From assembly GCA_008704415.1 (NCBI GenBank), contig VXIS01000030.1, positions 1-64,000 on the forward strand: 64,000 bases of DNA, read 5' to 3'. Position numbers and translations under genes: made by a program. Origin of the DNA: Sphaerosporella brunnea. Taxonomy: Eukaryota > Ascomycota > Pezizomycetes > Pezizales > Pyronemataceae. Positions within the stretch are counted from its first letter, which is position 1; each line of letters begins with the position of its first letter. Shown here one piece after another: positions 54,027 to 63,930 of the stretch. The notes below the pieces were generated by a model. That model had not been told where the DNA came from. It was given only the letters and a program-made list of their open reading frames with translations, and ran no database searches.

Positions 54027-54752
54027 CAGGGGTCCCAATAGTCCGGGCGCCCGCCAGTCCAAACGGGGCGCGACAGCGTGGGTCAGGTCGGGCCGACGGT
54101 TGGTGCAGCCTGATAGGTTCGGGCCGATGTTCACAAAGACTGGATATCTGATAGGTGCCGCCCGGGCCCGCGACGCTAAAAGCGCAGATCGTCGTCATGG
54201 TCGGGCTCTCCCGGTGGTTTACGAAAATGTGCGGTGCCGATCGCAATCAAAAACATTGTTGATCCCCCGCACCTTTGCCGTCGGCAGGATCCAATCATTG
54301 CACCACGGGTATGAGCCAAACAGTACAGTGCTGACTACCTTCCTAGAGGCCGTTACACCATCACAGACCAGCGCTCTGAGCTGGGTGACGATGTCATTGA
54401 AGCGATCGAATGTCTGAAATCTTGGGCGACGGAAGATTTGGTTTATGGAGCGAGCTTTCAAGTTCGCCAGGTCGGGTCGAAGCAATGCTGGTTGATTTGG
54501 AATAGCGGGCCGCGGAAATGACAGTATAATATCTTTATGTAGTCCTTTCCTGTTCGTTAGAGCAATGATTCGTCAGGTGCCTGGCGGGCCCTGTAGGCAC
54601 CGGAATTTTCTTGCCCTGATCGGGCCCTGTAGGCACCTGGGTCTCGCTCGAAAAAGCCTGGTCCAAACAGGCCGGAATTTCAAAAGCCCGTTTCAAACAG
54701 TCCGGTTCAGGCGAGGCTAAATGCCGGACTGGCCGGACTATTGGGACCCCTG
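54027..54752 (+). mobile_element. hAT derivative with perfect TIR and TSD (GCCATTGC)
   Basis: Perfect 20-bp TIRs, CAGGGGTCCCAATAGTCCGG and its complement. Target duplication GCCATTGC at 54019-54026 and 54753-54760 is perfect. 726 bp, inserted in the LINE RNase H sequence. Inside, near 54340-54440, it keeps a transposase end: YTITDQRSELGDDVIEAIEC followed by LKSW. Target sequence before insertion reads GPGQWLLP across the site. Confidence 0.93.
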
Positions 54753-54815
54753 GCCATTGCCCGGGCCCTGTCTCCACCCGTGCAACCATCCGTGTGTCGT
54801 GGGTGTAAAACAACC

Positions 54816-55032
54816 CAACAAGTGCTTACCAGGCCCAGACGTCTGTTTGGATTGCACCCCTCGCTTCATTCCGCAAACCGTCTTCACACAAATTAGAGCC
54901 ACCCTCACCGTCTTCATTCCCAAGTGTATAAAACCCACAACCACAACCTCGCCGCTCAATCCCCAAACACAGCATCATTCCCAAGTCGCCACAACCACCC
55001 CGTCGCCGATCAATCCCAGAACAGAGCCAACC
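54816..55032 (+). promoter_or_regulatory. Promoter and leader of SH3 copy 4
   Basis: Shares cagacgtctg, cttcattccgcaaacc, ccgtcttcattcccaagtg and tataaaacccac with the other array promoters. TATA-like tataaaac lies at about 54927, some 105 bp before the ATG. Confidence 0.6.
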
Positions 55033-55547
55033 ATGACCTCCTCGATCAACAACAACTCCGTTTACAAAGCATCTCTCGAGAGTCTGCTAGCCGTAGGTCC
55101 CCCGTCGATGTGCGTAAGCATACCTAACCCTCTTCATCACAGGAGCTGGAGTTCCTCCACACCAACGGTCAGATCAACAACGTAGCCCACGCCACTGTTC
55201 AGAAGAGCCTTGCGGGCACCCGGGAGAAGCTTCAGATCGCGAACTTCGTCGTTACCTGCAACTTCGCTCACACCAAGCAGGGTGAGGCGGAGTTGCACGT
55301 TGATAAAGGACAGGTGGTGGAGGTCTTCGACGATGATCATGAGCACTGGTTTATGGGACGTGTCCGCGGCGGCGATAGCGCGGGTAGGTGGCTGCCAAAG
55401 AACAAATTTCGTATGGGTGATTGCCGAGTTCGTACGGGAGATGGCGTTGTGCGTACAACCGCAAAAACTGCATTGACTGACTTTTTTTTGTTTTCGTTGG
55501 AGCGACGCGGCGTTGAGAGCCGCGGTGATAAACATCCCGTAGTTTGA
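55033..55547 (+). CDS. SH3 domain protein, copy 4, with C-terminal extension (154 aa)
   Basis: Exons 55033-55092 and 55143-55547, intron gtaggt...cctaac...cacag. Starts MTSSINNNSVYKASLESLLA. The SH3 domain is complete (NFVVTCNFAHTKQGEAELHV, HWFMGRV, RWLPKNKF), but the normal stop is lost: GDC replaces GD-stop. The frame runs 41 residues on (CRVRTGDGVVRTTAKTALTD then FFLFSLERRGVESRG) to TGA at 55547. The Gly before WLPKNKF has become Arg, which might weaken folding. A functional protein is possible but doubtful. Confidence 0.65.
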
Positions 55548-55784
55548 CAGCCCAATTTGTCGCTTGTGACGCGCAGTGAGTATGCTGTTCGTCCGGATGC
55601 CCACAGCTGCACCACCATCTGGGGTTTCATCACCGGCACCGGCTGCCCGTATCCTCCGGTGAGGTCCTGCTCCATTTCCGCGGTCTATATATTGCACCCT
55701 CCCTTGGCGACCGGTCTCCACTGCCCCCTGCATTCGGTAACTCATAAGCGGCTACCTACAATCTGGTCGACCGTTGACCGGCTT
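55548..55784 (+). repeat. SH3-array spacer after copy 4
   Basis: Carries the conserved spacer parts (gacgcgcagtgagtatgct, ggtgaggtcctgctcc, tatatattgcaccctcc, ggtcgaccgttgacc) up to the solo LTR. No coding region. Confidence 0.5.
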
Positions 55785-56233
55785 TGTAAGATTATTACAG
55801 TTCCTATGGTTTGTCTCTTACGTCTTTCCTTACGAAAGCTATAAAATACGTCACGGTAACGAGCGTATGATGTGAGTATGCTACAGGTTTCTTTCCCATT
55901 CTTGACTACGTCATTTGCAATCATTTAGCCTTCGCAAGGCAGAGTGTGTAGGTCTTATAACCATCATTTCCTTGTTTTACGAATTTGCCACCAAGCTATG
56001 ACTTCATGTTATGACATCATGTATTTGGCATCGTTGGCATTTTCCTTTCTCTGCTTTCGATACGGCGTTTCGAGCAACCCCGGTTCTATCGACTATCATC
56101 ATCACACACTGAGTTGATCAATGACCTGTTTTCGAGTATCCTCTTGGTATTGATCAAGTCCGGTAGACAAACAGTTCTGAGTTTATTTGCATCTTTCAAA
56201 TCGCGTATCTTATCAACTTACGAAAAGGTTACA
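55785..56233 (+). repeat. Solo LTR, gypsy family B
   Basis: Related along its full length to the LTR at 37759-38213 (tgtaagattattaca start, cgaaaaggttaca end), with substitutions and indels. No internal sequence is attached. The flanking 5-mers (ggctt and gatcg) do not match, so the LTR arose by recombination between different insertions or its flanks have been rearranged. Confidence 0.8.
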
Positions 56234-57592
56234 GATCGTCGGCGTGAGGCAAAGGCTCGAATCACCACCCCCGTGGCGTTGAACGCTGGACGGATCAAAA
56301 GTGAGTCAACTGTCGACCGTTTCTAGCCAGACCCACATGCGAGTTTTAAATTGTATCCAAATGTAGAAAATGCCTTGACAAGATAGTTGTATTGGGACGA
56401 ATCGCATGTGTTCCATTTGCCGCTCAGCAACTGCATGGCGATGTCCCCAGGTGTTAATCTGCCCGCCATTGTGATGTACGTTGGTTGGAGAGGATAGGGT
56501 AATAGGCGAGTCATTAGTAGTGAGGCCCGATAGGGGGTGGGTCCCTGTTAGGGTGATCCGACGTTTAATCGAACACATCGCCCATTACTTTCCTTTCTCG
56601 GACCCCGTCTTAGAACACGTTGGAAGCGACTGTTGAAGGTCACAGGGTTGCGTCGCACACACGGCGTCATGCGGCACAGTTAGGCTCACAAGCAATATCC
56701 GACGGGTCGGCGTCAAACTATACGGATAGAGCGTTGATTTCGCACATGGGTACAAGGACTCAGAAGCAGGGCGCGGCTACTATAGGGACCATCATCGCGA
56801 AAGCGTTACATGAGACAAGTGCTCCCAGGCGGAGAGAGAAAGGCCAACCGCACACCCGCCACCAAACCTCTCCCGAGGCTGTTATGACGCCAGAGCGATC
56901 CTTCAAGTGATCGATCGAAGTGGAGAATGCGGAAAACGGAGGGATCACGAACGTGGGAAACAGAGGTTATTGAGGTCCGCTAATAGCCTTTCTGCTCCCC
57001 TGGGGAAGGTCACTCTTTCCGAAATTCCAACGCAGTAGCAGCAATTTTGAGGCGTGTCTGGCACGGGAGCGATGCAGTGCCGACTAGGACACGAGGCGCC
57101 AGACGACCACCAGTGACGCTGAATCCCACGCGCGGCCAGCGATGCTGATCAGCGCCTGCATAGGACGAGATTCTTGCCAGACACCACGAGCAGAGAAGCA
57201 GCGAGCCGATTATCGCTTGCGACTGCCAGGCATGGCAGTAAGCTAACATCACCAGCCTGCGCACCGGCGGTTGGGGTCGGCGCTGGGTGGAGTTTCTAAT
57301 TTATCGCGTTTCGAAAACTAAATCGAACGATGAACCACGATGGGTGGGGCTACTTCGACGCTGCCGGACAGCACATCTGTGCCTAATCGTAAGCATTGCC
57401 TGTGTATTGGTAGAGATACTTCCGCTGGAGGAAGCGGTGGTTCAGTGCATGTGGAGGCGTGGTGTTTTGGGTCTGCATAATGTTGGGAGGAGTGGTTGGA
57501 CGCCCGGCCTCCCGCAGCCGAGTGACGATAAGTGAGTGCCGTTGTTGTTGTTGTGTTTGCTCTCTTTGTCCACTCGCTTTCTCAGGGCTGTC
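56234..57592. other. Spacer debris, partly inverted; no gene
   Basis: At 56275-56340 the SH3-spacer string (gttgaacgc, gtcgaccg, agccag, cccacatg) appears on the opposite strand, so the array is inverted or broken here. About 57090-57480 shows similarity to 51640-51800 (acgaccaccag, gctacttcg, gtgtattggtag). A short (TTG)n run lies at 57540-57553. No coding region supported. Confidence 0.4.
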
Positions 57593-58130
57593 AATAGTCC
57601 GGCAGGCCGCCAGGTCAAACGGGGCCCCACGGAGTGGGTCAGGTCGGGCCGGTGATGTGGCAAGCCCGGCAGGTTCGGGCCGGCATAAGAATACCCTGGA
57701 TATCTGATAGGTGCCGGCCGGTGCCCGGTATCCTGAATTAAGGTCGGGTCGGTCATTGTGCCGAACGCGGGGCCACTAAAAGCGCTAATCGTTCGGTGCT
57801 CGTTCCGCCGCAGCTAAAGCGTCGATCGCAATCAAAAGACTGGGAACAGTGGGCGGCGGAGATGGAGGGGTAGCTGGAGGTCCTTCAGGTTGTTGAATGT
57901 GTATCTCGCGTTCATGTTTCTTTCCTTGATGTATTAGTAAGCAAGAAACCACAGATGCCTGGCGGGCCCGCCGGGCGCTGGGTACTTCTGGGCCTGGCGG
58001 GTGCCCGTAGGCGCCTGCGTCTCGATCCAAAAAGCCTGGTCCAAACGGGCCGTGATTTCAAAAGCCCGTTTCAATCAGTCGGGTTCAGGCCGCGCTCAAA
58101 GCCGGACTGGCCGGACTTTTGACAGCCCTG
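57593..58130. mobile_element. hAT derivative 2, near-perfect TIR and TSD
   Basis: TIR CAGGGCTGTCAATAGTCCGG (57593) and its complement with one mismatch ending at 58130. Flanks cgctttct and ccctttct match at 7 of 8. Internal parts are shared with the element at 54027 (ggtccaaac(a/g)ggcc, tttcaaaagcccgtttcaa, gccggactggccgg). It keeps only a trace of transposase end (minus strand IHIQQPEG). Confidence 0.85.
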
Positions 58131-58440
58131 CCCTTTCTTTGATGATGGGGCTTTCTCTGTTTCTTGTACGTACGCCTTTCTCTGTCGGTCCGTGGGGTTC
58201 GGTCAGTGGCGCTCGTTCATTATAATGATTGGGGGTTCTGGCTGTCGTTCGATCCAATCTACACTGCACTTTACACATGTTTGATCGACCGCCCCCTCTC
58301 ATCCTTCCGTGAGCTCGTTTGTGCGGAGCCTTCACTCCACACATTAGAGGTTTGCGCACCAACCCCACAGCTCACCTTTTGTTTAATTTGCAAAAGTATG
58401 GGCAATGGGCATCGTTCGAATGTCCTGTAACGGAATGGTT
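58131..58440. other. Unassigned sequence before SH3 copy 5 promoter
   Basis: About 310 bp with no motif recognised. Confidence 0.3.
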
Positions 58441-58792
58441 GCACCCACCTTTCCAACAGTATTTGGTATCGCAAATAACTACGTTCCACGGGATACACGC
58501 TACCCAGCATTCGATGGGTGTTCAACCAGAGAGGTACGGTCGAACTAGCGCAACAAACGCAATCCGTGCGTCAACTCCCAGAAGATGGCCCGTTTTATGC
58601 CTCACGTGGGTGCAAAATAACACGAAAAAGAAAAAAAAAACGTCACGTACCAGGGCCAAGACCGCATTGCACCCCGAGCTTCATTTTGCAAACCCTCTCC
58701 TCACGGATGTCGAACATTCTGCACTCCCAAAGTCACTATAAAACCTACAACTACAACTTCAACCTCGACAATTAATCCACAACACCGCAACC
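58441..58792 (+). promoter_or_regulatory. Promoter and leader of SH3 copy 5
   Basis: About 350 bp homologous to the promoter of copy 1 (39530-39880, minus strand): agtatttgg, acgttcca(c/t)gggatac, gctacccagcatt and ccagggccaagaccgc are shared. An A-rich insertion (58624-58640) is unique to this copy. The TATA box is ctataaaacc at about 58736, some 57 bp before the ATG. Confidence 0.65.
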
Positions 58793-59184
58793 ATGACGTC
58801 CCCCCTCAACACCAGCTCCCTTCACAGAGCCTCTCTGGAGCGGCTGCTGGCCGTAAGTCCCCCGTCGCTGTCCGCAAGCATACCTAACCCCCTTCATCAC
58901 AGGAGCTGGAGTTTCTCCACAGCAACAACCAGATCACCGACCACGCCCACGCAACCATTCAGCAGAGCCTTGCGGGCACCCGCGAGAAGATCCGGATCAC
59001 CAAGTTCGTCGTGACATGCAACGTCGCCCACACCAAGAAGGGTGAGGCGGAGTTGCAGGTCGATAAAGGTCAGGTGGTGGAGGTCCTCGATGATGATGAT
59101 ACGCACTGGTTTATGGGACGTATCCGTGGGGGCGATGGCGCGGTCGGGTGGCTGCCGAAGAACAAGTTTCGGATGGGAGACTAG
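58793..59184 (+). CDS. SH3 domain protein, copy 5, intact (113 aa)
   Basis: Exons 58793-58852 and 58903-59184; intron of 50 nt (gtaagt, cctaac, cacag). Starts MTSPLNTSSLHRASLERLLA, then ELEFLHSNNQITDHAHATIQ. SH3: KFVVTCNVAHTKKGEAELQV, DKGQVVEVLDDDDTHWFMGR, GWLPKNKF, ending RMGD and TAG at 59184. The exon lengths match copies 3 and 7 exactly. Asn-to-Val next to the ALYDY position is a difference from the others. Confidence 0.85.
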
Positions 59185-59616
59185 GTGGCGTGCTCTGGGG
59201 TAATGCGAACAGCCAGGGAGCATGGTAATAAATTTGCTTTTTTTTTCGGTTCAGTGCGAGGCGGCGTTGAGAGCCGTGGGAGTAAACGTCGCGGGTGTAA
59301 CAGTGACAGACCAATCTGTAGCGTATGGCGCCCAGTGAGTACGCTTTTCGTCCGGATAGCCAGCGCCTCACCGTCAGCCCGTCTTTTCAGCTGGGGTGCC
59401 GCGAGCACTCAAACAATTTCCGCAGTCCATACATTTCACCCCGCTTTTGCCACAGGGCTTTGCCCGCACCACGATCTGGAACTCCCATGTGGGGACTGGC
59501 TACAAGGCGGTCGACCGTTGACGTTCTTTCGATCCATCCTGCGTTCAACAACACGGATGCGGTGATATCCTGATATCGGATCGGTGGTACTCTGGCCGAC
59601 GATCCGCTTGCACTCG
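59185..59616 (+). repeat. SH3-array spacer after copy 5
   Basis: Conserved spacer parts: tggcgtgctctggggtaatg, ggcggcgttgag, gcccagtgagtacgctttt, tacatttcaccccgc, catgtggggactggc and ggtcgaccgttgacg. No coding region. Confidence 0.55.
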
Positions 59617-59914
59617 TAAGCTCCCCTTCCCTCTCCCAAGCATACCTAACCGCCTTTCTCACAGGAGTTGGAGTTCCTACACACCAACGGCCACGTCACC
59701 GACGAGGCCCACGCCTCCATCCAGGAGAGCGAAATTCGGCGTCACTTGCAACTTCGCCCACACCAAGAAGGGTGAGGCGGAGTTGCAGGTCGACAAGTGT
59801 CAGGTAGTGGAGGTCCTCAACGATGATCATGAGCACTGGTTTATGGGCCGTGTCCGTGGCGGCGATGGCGCGGTCGGATGGGCGCCGCAGAACAAGTTTC
59901 GGCTGGCAGATTAA
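59617..59914 (+). pseudogene. SH3 gene copy 6, broken
   Basis: Lacks exon 1; only the intron (gtaagc...cctaaccgcc...cacag, 59617-59663) and exon 2 (from 59664, ELEFLHTNGHVTDEAHASIQ) remain. About 31 bp are deleted after IQES, removing the linker and shifting the frame. Beyond this the SH3 codons are still readable in another frame (GEAELQVDKCQVVEVL, HWFMGRV, GWAPQNKF) to TAA 59914. Confidence 0.75.
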
Positions 59915-60259
59915 GCGCCGGGCTCAGAAGTAAGGCGTACAGCCGGGGAAAAATCAAATCAGTGACTGCATTTTTGTTTTGTCGGGTGCGAGGCGGCGTT
60001 GAGAGCGCGGTGATAAACATGCCGTGGTGTGACAGCCCAATATGTATCGTGCCACGCCCTGTGAATAGGCATTCGGTGTTCGACTCGCCGAAGAGCCACC
60101 TCCGTAGTGATGCACACTTGCTGCCTCGACACGGGTCCAAAGGTAGACTCGACGCAGCTCGGGAGATCGGATCGCGCGCACGAGACTGTCACGAGGTGGC
60201 TCGAGGCAAAGATCGATCCAGCGGCACGAAATCATATTTTGAGGTGGAAGCACGCGGGC

Positions 60260-61173
60260 CAGTGTTCCTCATAGCCCAGTCCGACCAGACCTGAGCGCGG
60301 ACCGGACCTGGACCACATCATGCAGTGCAGTTCGGGAGGCTGGCCTGGACCAATCAGTCTTTGAAGGGGTAAGTACTGGACCGCCTGCAGGCGATCCAGT
60401 CAACTGGATACTTCTATCGGAGTAATGTATTACATAAGAATTTTATAGACAAAGCGCATCCTCTAAACCCATAAACCAAACTTCTCCTCCGCACGCTCCA
60501 ATAGTCCCTTATGCCTCGCCCCCTTCAGGTTGCTGGATGCAGAGCGCATGTAGCATGTCCTCACGCTCTGTAATCTCAGCATGGCTCGCCCTAATAAGCC
60601 CATCCCGGTGCCAACCTTTCAGGCACTCCAAGGCGTCGACAGCTTCGTCACTCAGCTGGCAACTACGGTCGTAAATGGTAATTTTTGCGCTGCTGAAGAC
60701 CCGTTCTGGCTCGGCGGACATGGCAGGTATTGAGAGAAATTCGTGCGCCACTTTGCCGAGGTCTTTCCAATCAGGATCAGTTCTTTTGCGCGCCCAGTAT
60801 GCAATCACATCGGTGACCACCCCCGGTTCAAGCGGTGGTTCTTATTGAAAAATCTCGAAGGCATCCCGCCGGTCTGCCTGTTGTTGATGTTCGACGGCGG
60901 CTGTTTCGGAAGATGGCAAAGATAGAGGAAACAATTTCTCCGGGGCATGTTCGCCCCCCTTGACGCGCACCGCTTGCACTTTCCGGCTCACGGCATATTA
61001 CATAAACCTGGACTGCAGACTGACGCAGTCCACTGAAATTTGAACCAGCCCGTCCAGTCCGCTGGAAATCCCGGCCTGGGTCATCGCCGTCCTCCAAAAA
61101 GAGTGGACTGCACTGGACTTTGGCAGACCGTCCCGGCCGACCGGCAGGCCGCCCCGGCCCGTGAGGAACACTG
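60260..61173 (-). mobile_element. hAT element with transposase C-terminus
   Basis: TIR CAGTGTTCCTCA (60260-60271) and its complement (61162-61173). Flanks acgcgggc and acgccggc match at 7 of 8. Subterminal ggaccggacc/cagtcc motifs are on both sides. 914 bp; encodes only the transposase end, so it is non-autonomous. Confidence 0.85.
60509..60820 (-). pseudogene. hAT transposase dimerisation domain
   Basis: Minus-strand frame: VIAYWARKRTDPDWKDLGKV then AHEFLSIPAMSAEPERVFSS followed by AKITIYDRSCQLSDEAVDAL and ECLKGWHRDGLI, ending at 60509. This is the classic hAT C-terminal block, in the best condition of all copies here. The catalytic core and BED finger are missing, with no start of its own. 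Confidence 0.85.
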
Positions 61174-61840
61174 ACGCCGGCAGGAGGCATTTCATAGCCG
61201 TGTGAATTTTCTACTAGGTAGTTATGCCAGGGTAGATCAGTCTGGGATGCCTGACATGCCCGAACAGGAGTTCAGCGCAGCCACGGCGCCCGAATCTACA
61301 CCCATGGTCACTCTGAGCGGTGGCCGTACTCTTCCCCGCCCCCCGCCCCTGCTATAACCTCCGGATCTTCGTCACCGGACCTTTCCCAGGCGTTTACCTC
61401 CGTCAGCTTGAGCCAATGCTTAACCAGCAACAGCGCGCTGCTAGACTCCTCCAGAAGACAGTTGCATTCGTTTGTGATAACGTCGCCGGCGCTAAACTTC
61501 CACATTAGCGGATCTACAAAACGGTGGCCCTGAGGTTTGCAGACTTATACCGAAAAGAGTCGTTCGCATGGCACGCTTGAAGCACAAACTGCGAGGTAGT
61601 CCCTTGCCATTCTCGCCACTGTCAGGAACCTGTGCTCATTGAGCTTTCATCAGTGAAGCGGATCACTGTTTAGGTGAACAGGTCGTTCGGACAGATAGCG
61701 GGCAGTCTTGGGGGCCTCCATTCCAGTCCTTGCTGGGGGGGAGGCAGAAACGGGGGTGGCGGGGACAACGCGGTTGCGGGGTGCTGAGCAGTACTTGAGG
61801 GCACACCCGACGGAACCTCGTTGTATCTTGAAAGCTCCGC
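61174..61840. other. Unassigned sequence
   Basis: About 670 bp. Only short frames without motifs. Confidence 0.3.
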
Positions 61841-62474
61841 AGCTCGTGTTCTCAGCTGAGGTCCTGCTCCCTTTTCGCGGTCAGATATGGGGACTGGCTA
61901 CAAACCGGTCAACGATTGACGTCCTGTCGCTCCCTGCGTCATTCTACGACAAGGATGTGGTGGTGTCTTGATATCGGTGATCCTAGGACCCGCCTCAAGG
62001 CGACGATGCGCTTACACCTCGAGCCAGCTGAGTCCCGGTGAAGTTTTAGGTGATGCCTTAGTCTGCAGAATATCTACCGGTACCTATTACAGTGTCTACA
62101 GTATCCAGGAAGGAGAGAAAGCCGGTGACATTTGAACATTATAAACTCCGTATCGAGCATGCGGTTATGGATACCTACATCAAGGAGGGACTCCGCAATG
62201 CACACTGTAGCCGTCACTCAGGGAATCATCATCGAACAGCGCCGCTTTTCGACGAGGCCACCATGCGTGTGTCGCGGGTGCAAAGTAACCCCAACAGCGC
62301 TGACCAGGGCACAGACGGCTGTGTGTTGCACCCCCGGCTTCATTCTGAGCATATTTAGGGCCGCCCATCACCGTCTTCATTCCCAAGTCTACAAAACCCA
62401 CAACCTCAACTTCAACGATTAATCCCTCCACCAACCACAACCACAACGATTAATCACGTCCCCAACACATCACC
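61841..62474 (+). repeat. SH3-array spacer, ORF fragment and promoter before copy 7
   Basis: Spacer parts (ctcagctgaggtcctgctcc, tatggggactggctac, gatgtggtggtgtcttgata) are followed by the second-ORF fragment (62106-62275: KPVTFEHYKLRIEHAVMDTY then IKEGLRN and APLFDEA) and then the array promoter (cagggcacagacgg, cttcattctg, caccgtcttcattccc) leading to ATG 62475. The TATA-like box of other copies is altered here (gcatatttagg). Confidence 0.55.
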
Positions 62475-62868
62475 ATGACCTCCACGCTCAACACGAACTC
62501 CCTATACAAAGCCTCCCTGGAGCGGCTGCTTGTCGTAAGTTCCCCCCTTGCCTGTTCCCAAGCATACCTAACCCCCTTCATCACAGGAGCTGGAGTTTCT
62601 CCACAGCAACAGCCAGATCACCGACCAGGCCCACGCAACCATTCAGCAGAGCCTTGCGGGCACCCGTGAGAAGCTTCAGGTCGCGAAGTTCGTCGTTACC
62701 TGCAACTTCGCCCACTCCAAGAAGGGTGAGGCGGAGTTGTCGGTTGATAAGGGCCAGGTGGTGGAGGTCCTCAAGGATGATAATGAGCACTGGTTTATGG
62801 GGCGTGTCCGCGGCGGCGATGGCGCGGTCGGGTGGACGCCGAAGAACCAGTTTAGGCTGGGCGAGTAA
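62475..62868 (+). CDS. SH3 domain protein, copy 7, intact (113 aa)
   Basis: Exons 62475-62534 and 62587-62868; 52-nt intron (gtaagt, cctaac, cacag). Starts MTSTLNTNSLYKASLERLLV, then ELEFLHSNSQITDQAHATIQ. SH3: KFVVTCNFAHSKKGEAELSV, DKGQVVEVLKDDNEHWFMGR, GWTPKNQFRLGE, TAA at 62868. Same exon lengths as copies 3 and 5. Differences concentrate at the RT loop and the last strand. Confidence 0.85.
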
Positions 62869-63300
62869 GGGTGTAAGCAGCAGATAAATCCAGAGGTTTT
62901 TACTTTCGTTGGCGCGAGGCTGCGTTGAGAGCCGCGGTGATAAACGTCCCGGGTGTGACGGCACAATCTTTAGCGTGTGACGCCCAGTGAGCACGCTTTT
63001 CGTCACCGCTGGGCCAGCGCGTCACCGGAACCTCGTATTCTCAGTTGAGGTCCTGCATACACTCCTGCCATTTCCGCCGTCCATATATTTCACACGGCCT
63101 TTGCGACAGGGCTGCACATTGCGCCCACCACGATTTGGAACTCTTGTGTAGGGACTGGCTACAAGGCGGTCGACCGTTGACTTCCTTTTGCTCCCTACGC
63201 TGGTCAACGACACGCATGTGGTGGTGTCTTGATGTGGGTGGTGGTCTGGCCGACGATCCCCCTGCACCTCGCGCCAGCCGGTCGTGGTGAAGGTATAACG
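62869..63300 (+). repeat. SH3-array spacer after copy 7
   Basis: Conserved parts: gagagccgcggtgataaacgt, gtgtgacgcccagtgagcac, tcagttgaggtcctgc, tatatttcacacggcctttg, gggactggctacaaggcggt. No coding region. Confidence 0.55.
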
Positions 63301-63930
63301 GTGGCTTAGGCCACAGTTGCCTATTAGTGTGTCTACACTGTCTTGGGCACGGCCGCGTTGACTTCCACAACCGGAAACGTTTTGCTTTTGATACGCTGCG
63401 CAGCGTCGTTCACTTCGGCATTGCAGAATGGAACTAGAGTTCGCCAGCCTTTCAAGAAGGAGATAAAGCCGGTGGCTCCGAGTATCACCAACTCCTCATC
63501 GAGTATGTGGTTGTGGAAGCCTACATGAAGGAGACGCTCAGCAACGGAGACTGCGGCCGTCACGAAGGTAATCAGCATCGCAAAAAGCCGTTTCCAAAAA
63601 TGCTTCTCGAGATTTGCGTACCTTCGCGCTCTACGGAGAAAGAGGTGAGTAGCCTGCGTTGCAATATCGATCGATTCCACGAGTAGGGAGCACGCTAGCA
63701 TATACTGCAGTCCCCAGTGAAAACGTTTCCGGTCCCAAGAACCGTCCCGAGCTCTTTCAAGAAGACAGCCACTCACGGCGGGATAGACTTGCACTCCACA
63801 AATCCCCATCGCTGTTGCCCGGATCAAATATCCTGTAGATGTCCCAACCGGACTGCCAATTGGCAGAACTACTGCCTCCGCTCTATGAATTCGGGCGACC
63901 ACAAGTTTTCCTGAGGCCGTGCTATCGCTG
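63301..63930 (+). pseudogene. Second array ORF, degenerate, with possible exon border
   Basis: Plus frames read GRVDFHNRKRFAFDTLRSVV, then (after a frame change near 63425) EYHQLLIEYVVVEAYMKETL, GRHEGNQHRKKPF and CVPSRSTEKE, followed by a GTGAGT that could be a donor (63642). The repeat also found at 50830 then begins (63652) and encodes KKTATHGGIDLHSTNPH. Similar fragments at 52950 and 62106 keep the same frame, which is why I regard the plus strand as the coding one. Family not recognised. Confidence 0.35.

Larger units (their letters stand above)
53213..54815 (-). mobile_element. Tad-like LINE 3' part, minus strand, interrupted by a hAT
   Basis: LINE tail with the GGCCGCTTGCGGCC hairpin (53232-53245) and an A-rich end at 53213. 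Coding remnant upstream on the minus strand: RVETGPGQW (54800-54755), [hAT 54027-54752], LLPRVVRAESALKT, HVDIPSNELAVQLAKEAV (RNase H), and a CWFC...H..C finger, ending near 53373. It is a different lineage from the 8-19 kb LINEs, judged by sequence divergence. Confidence 0.75.
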
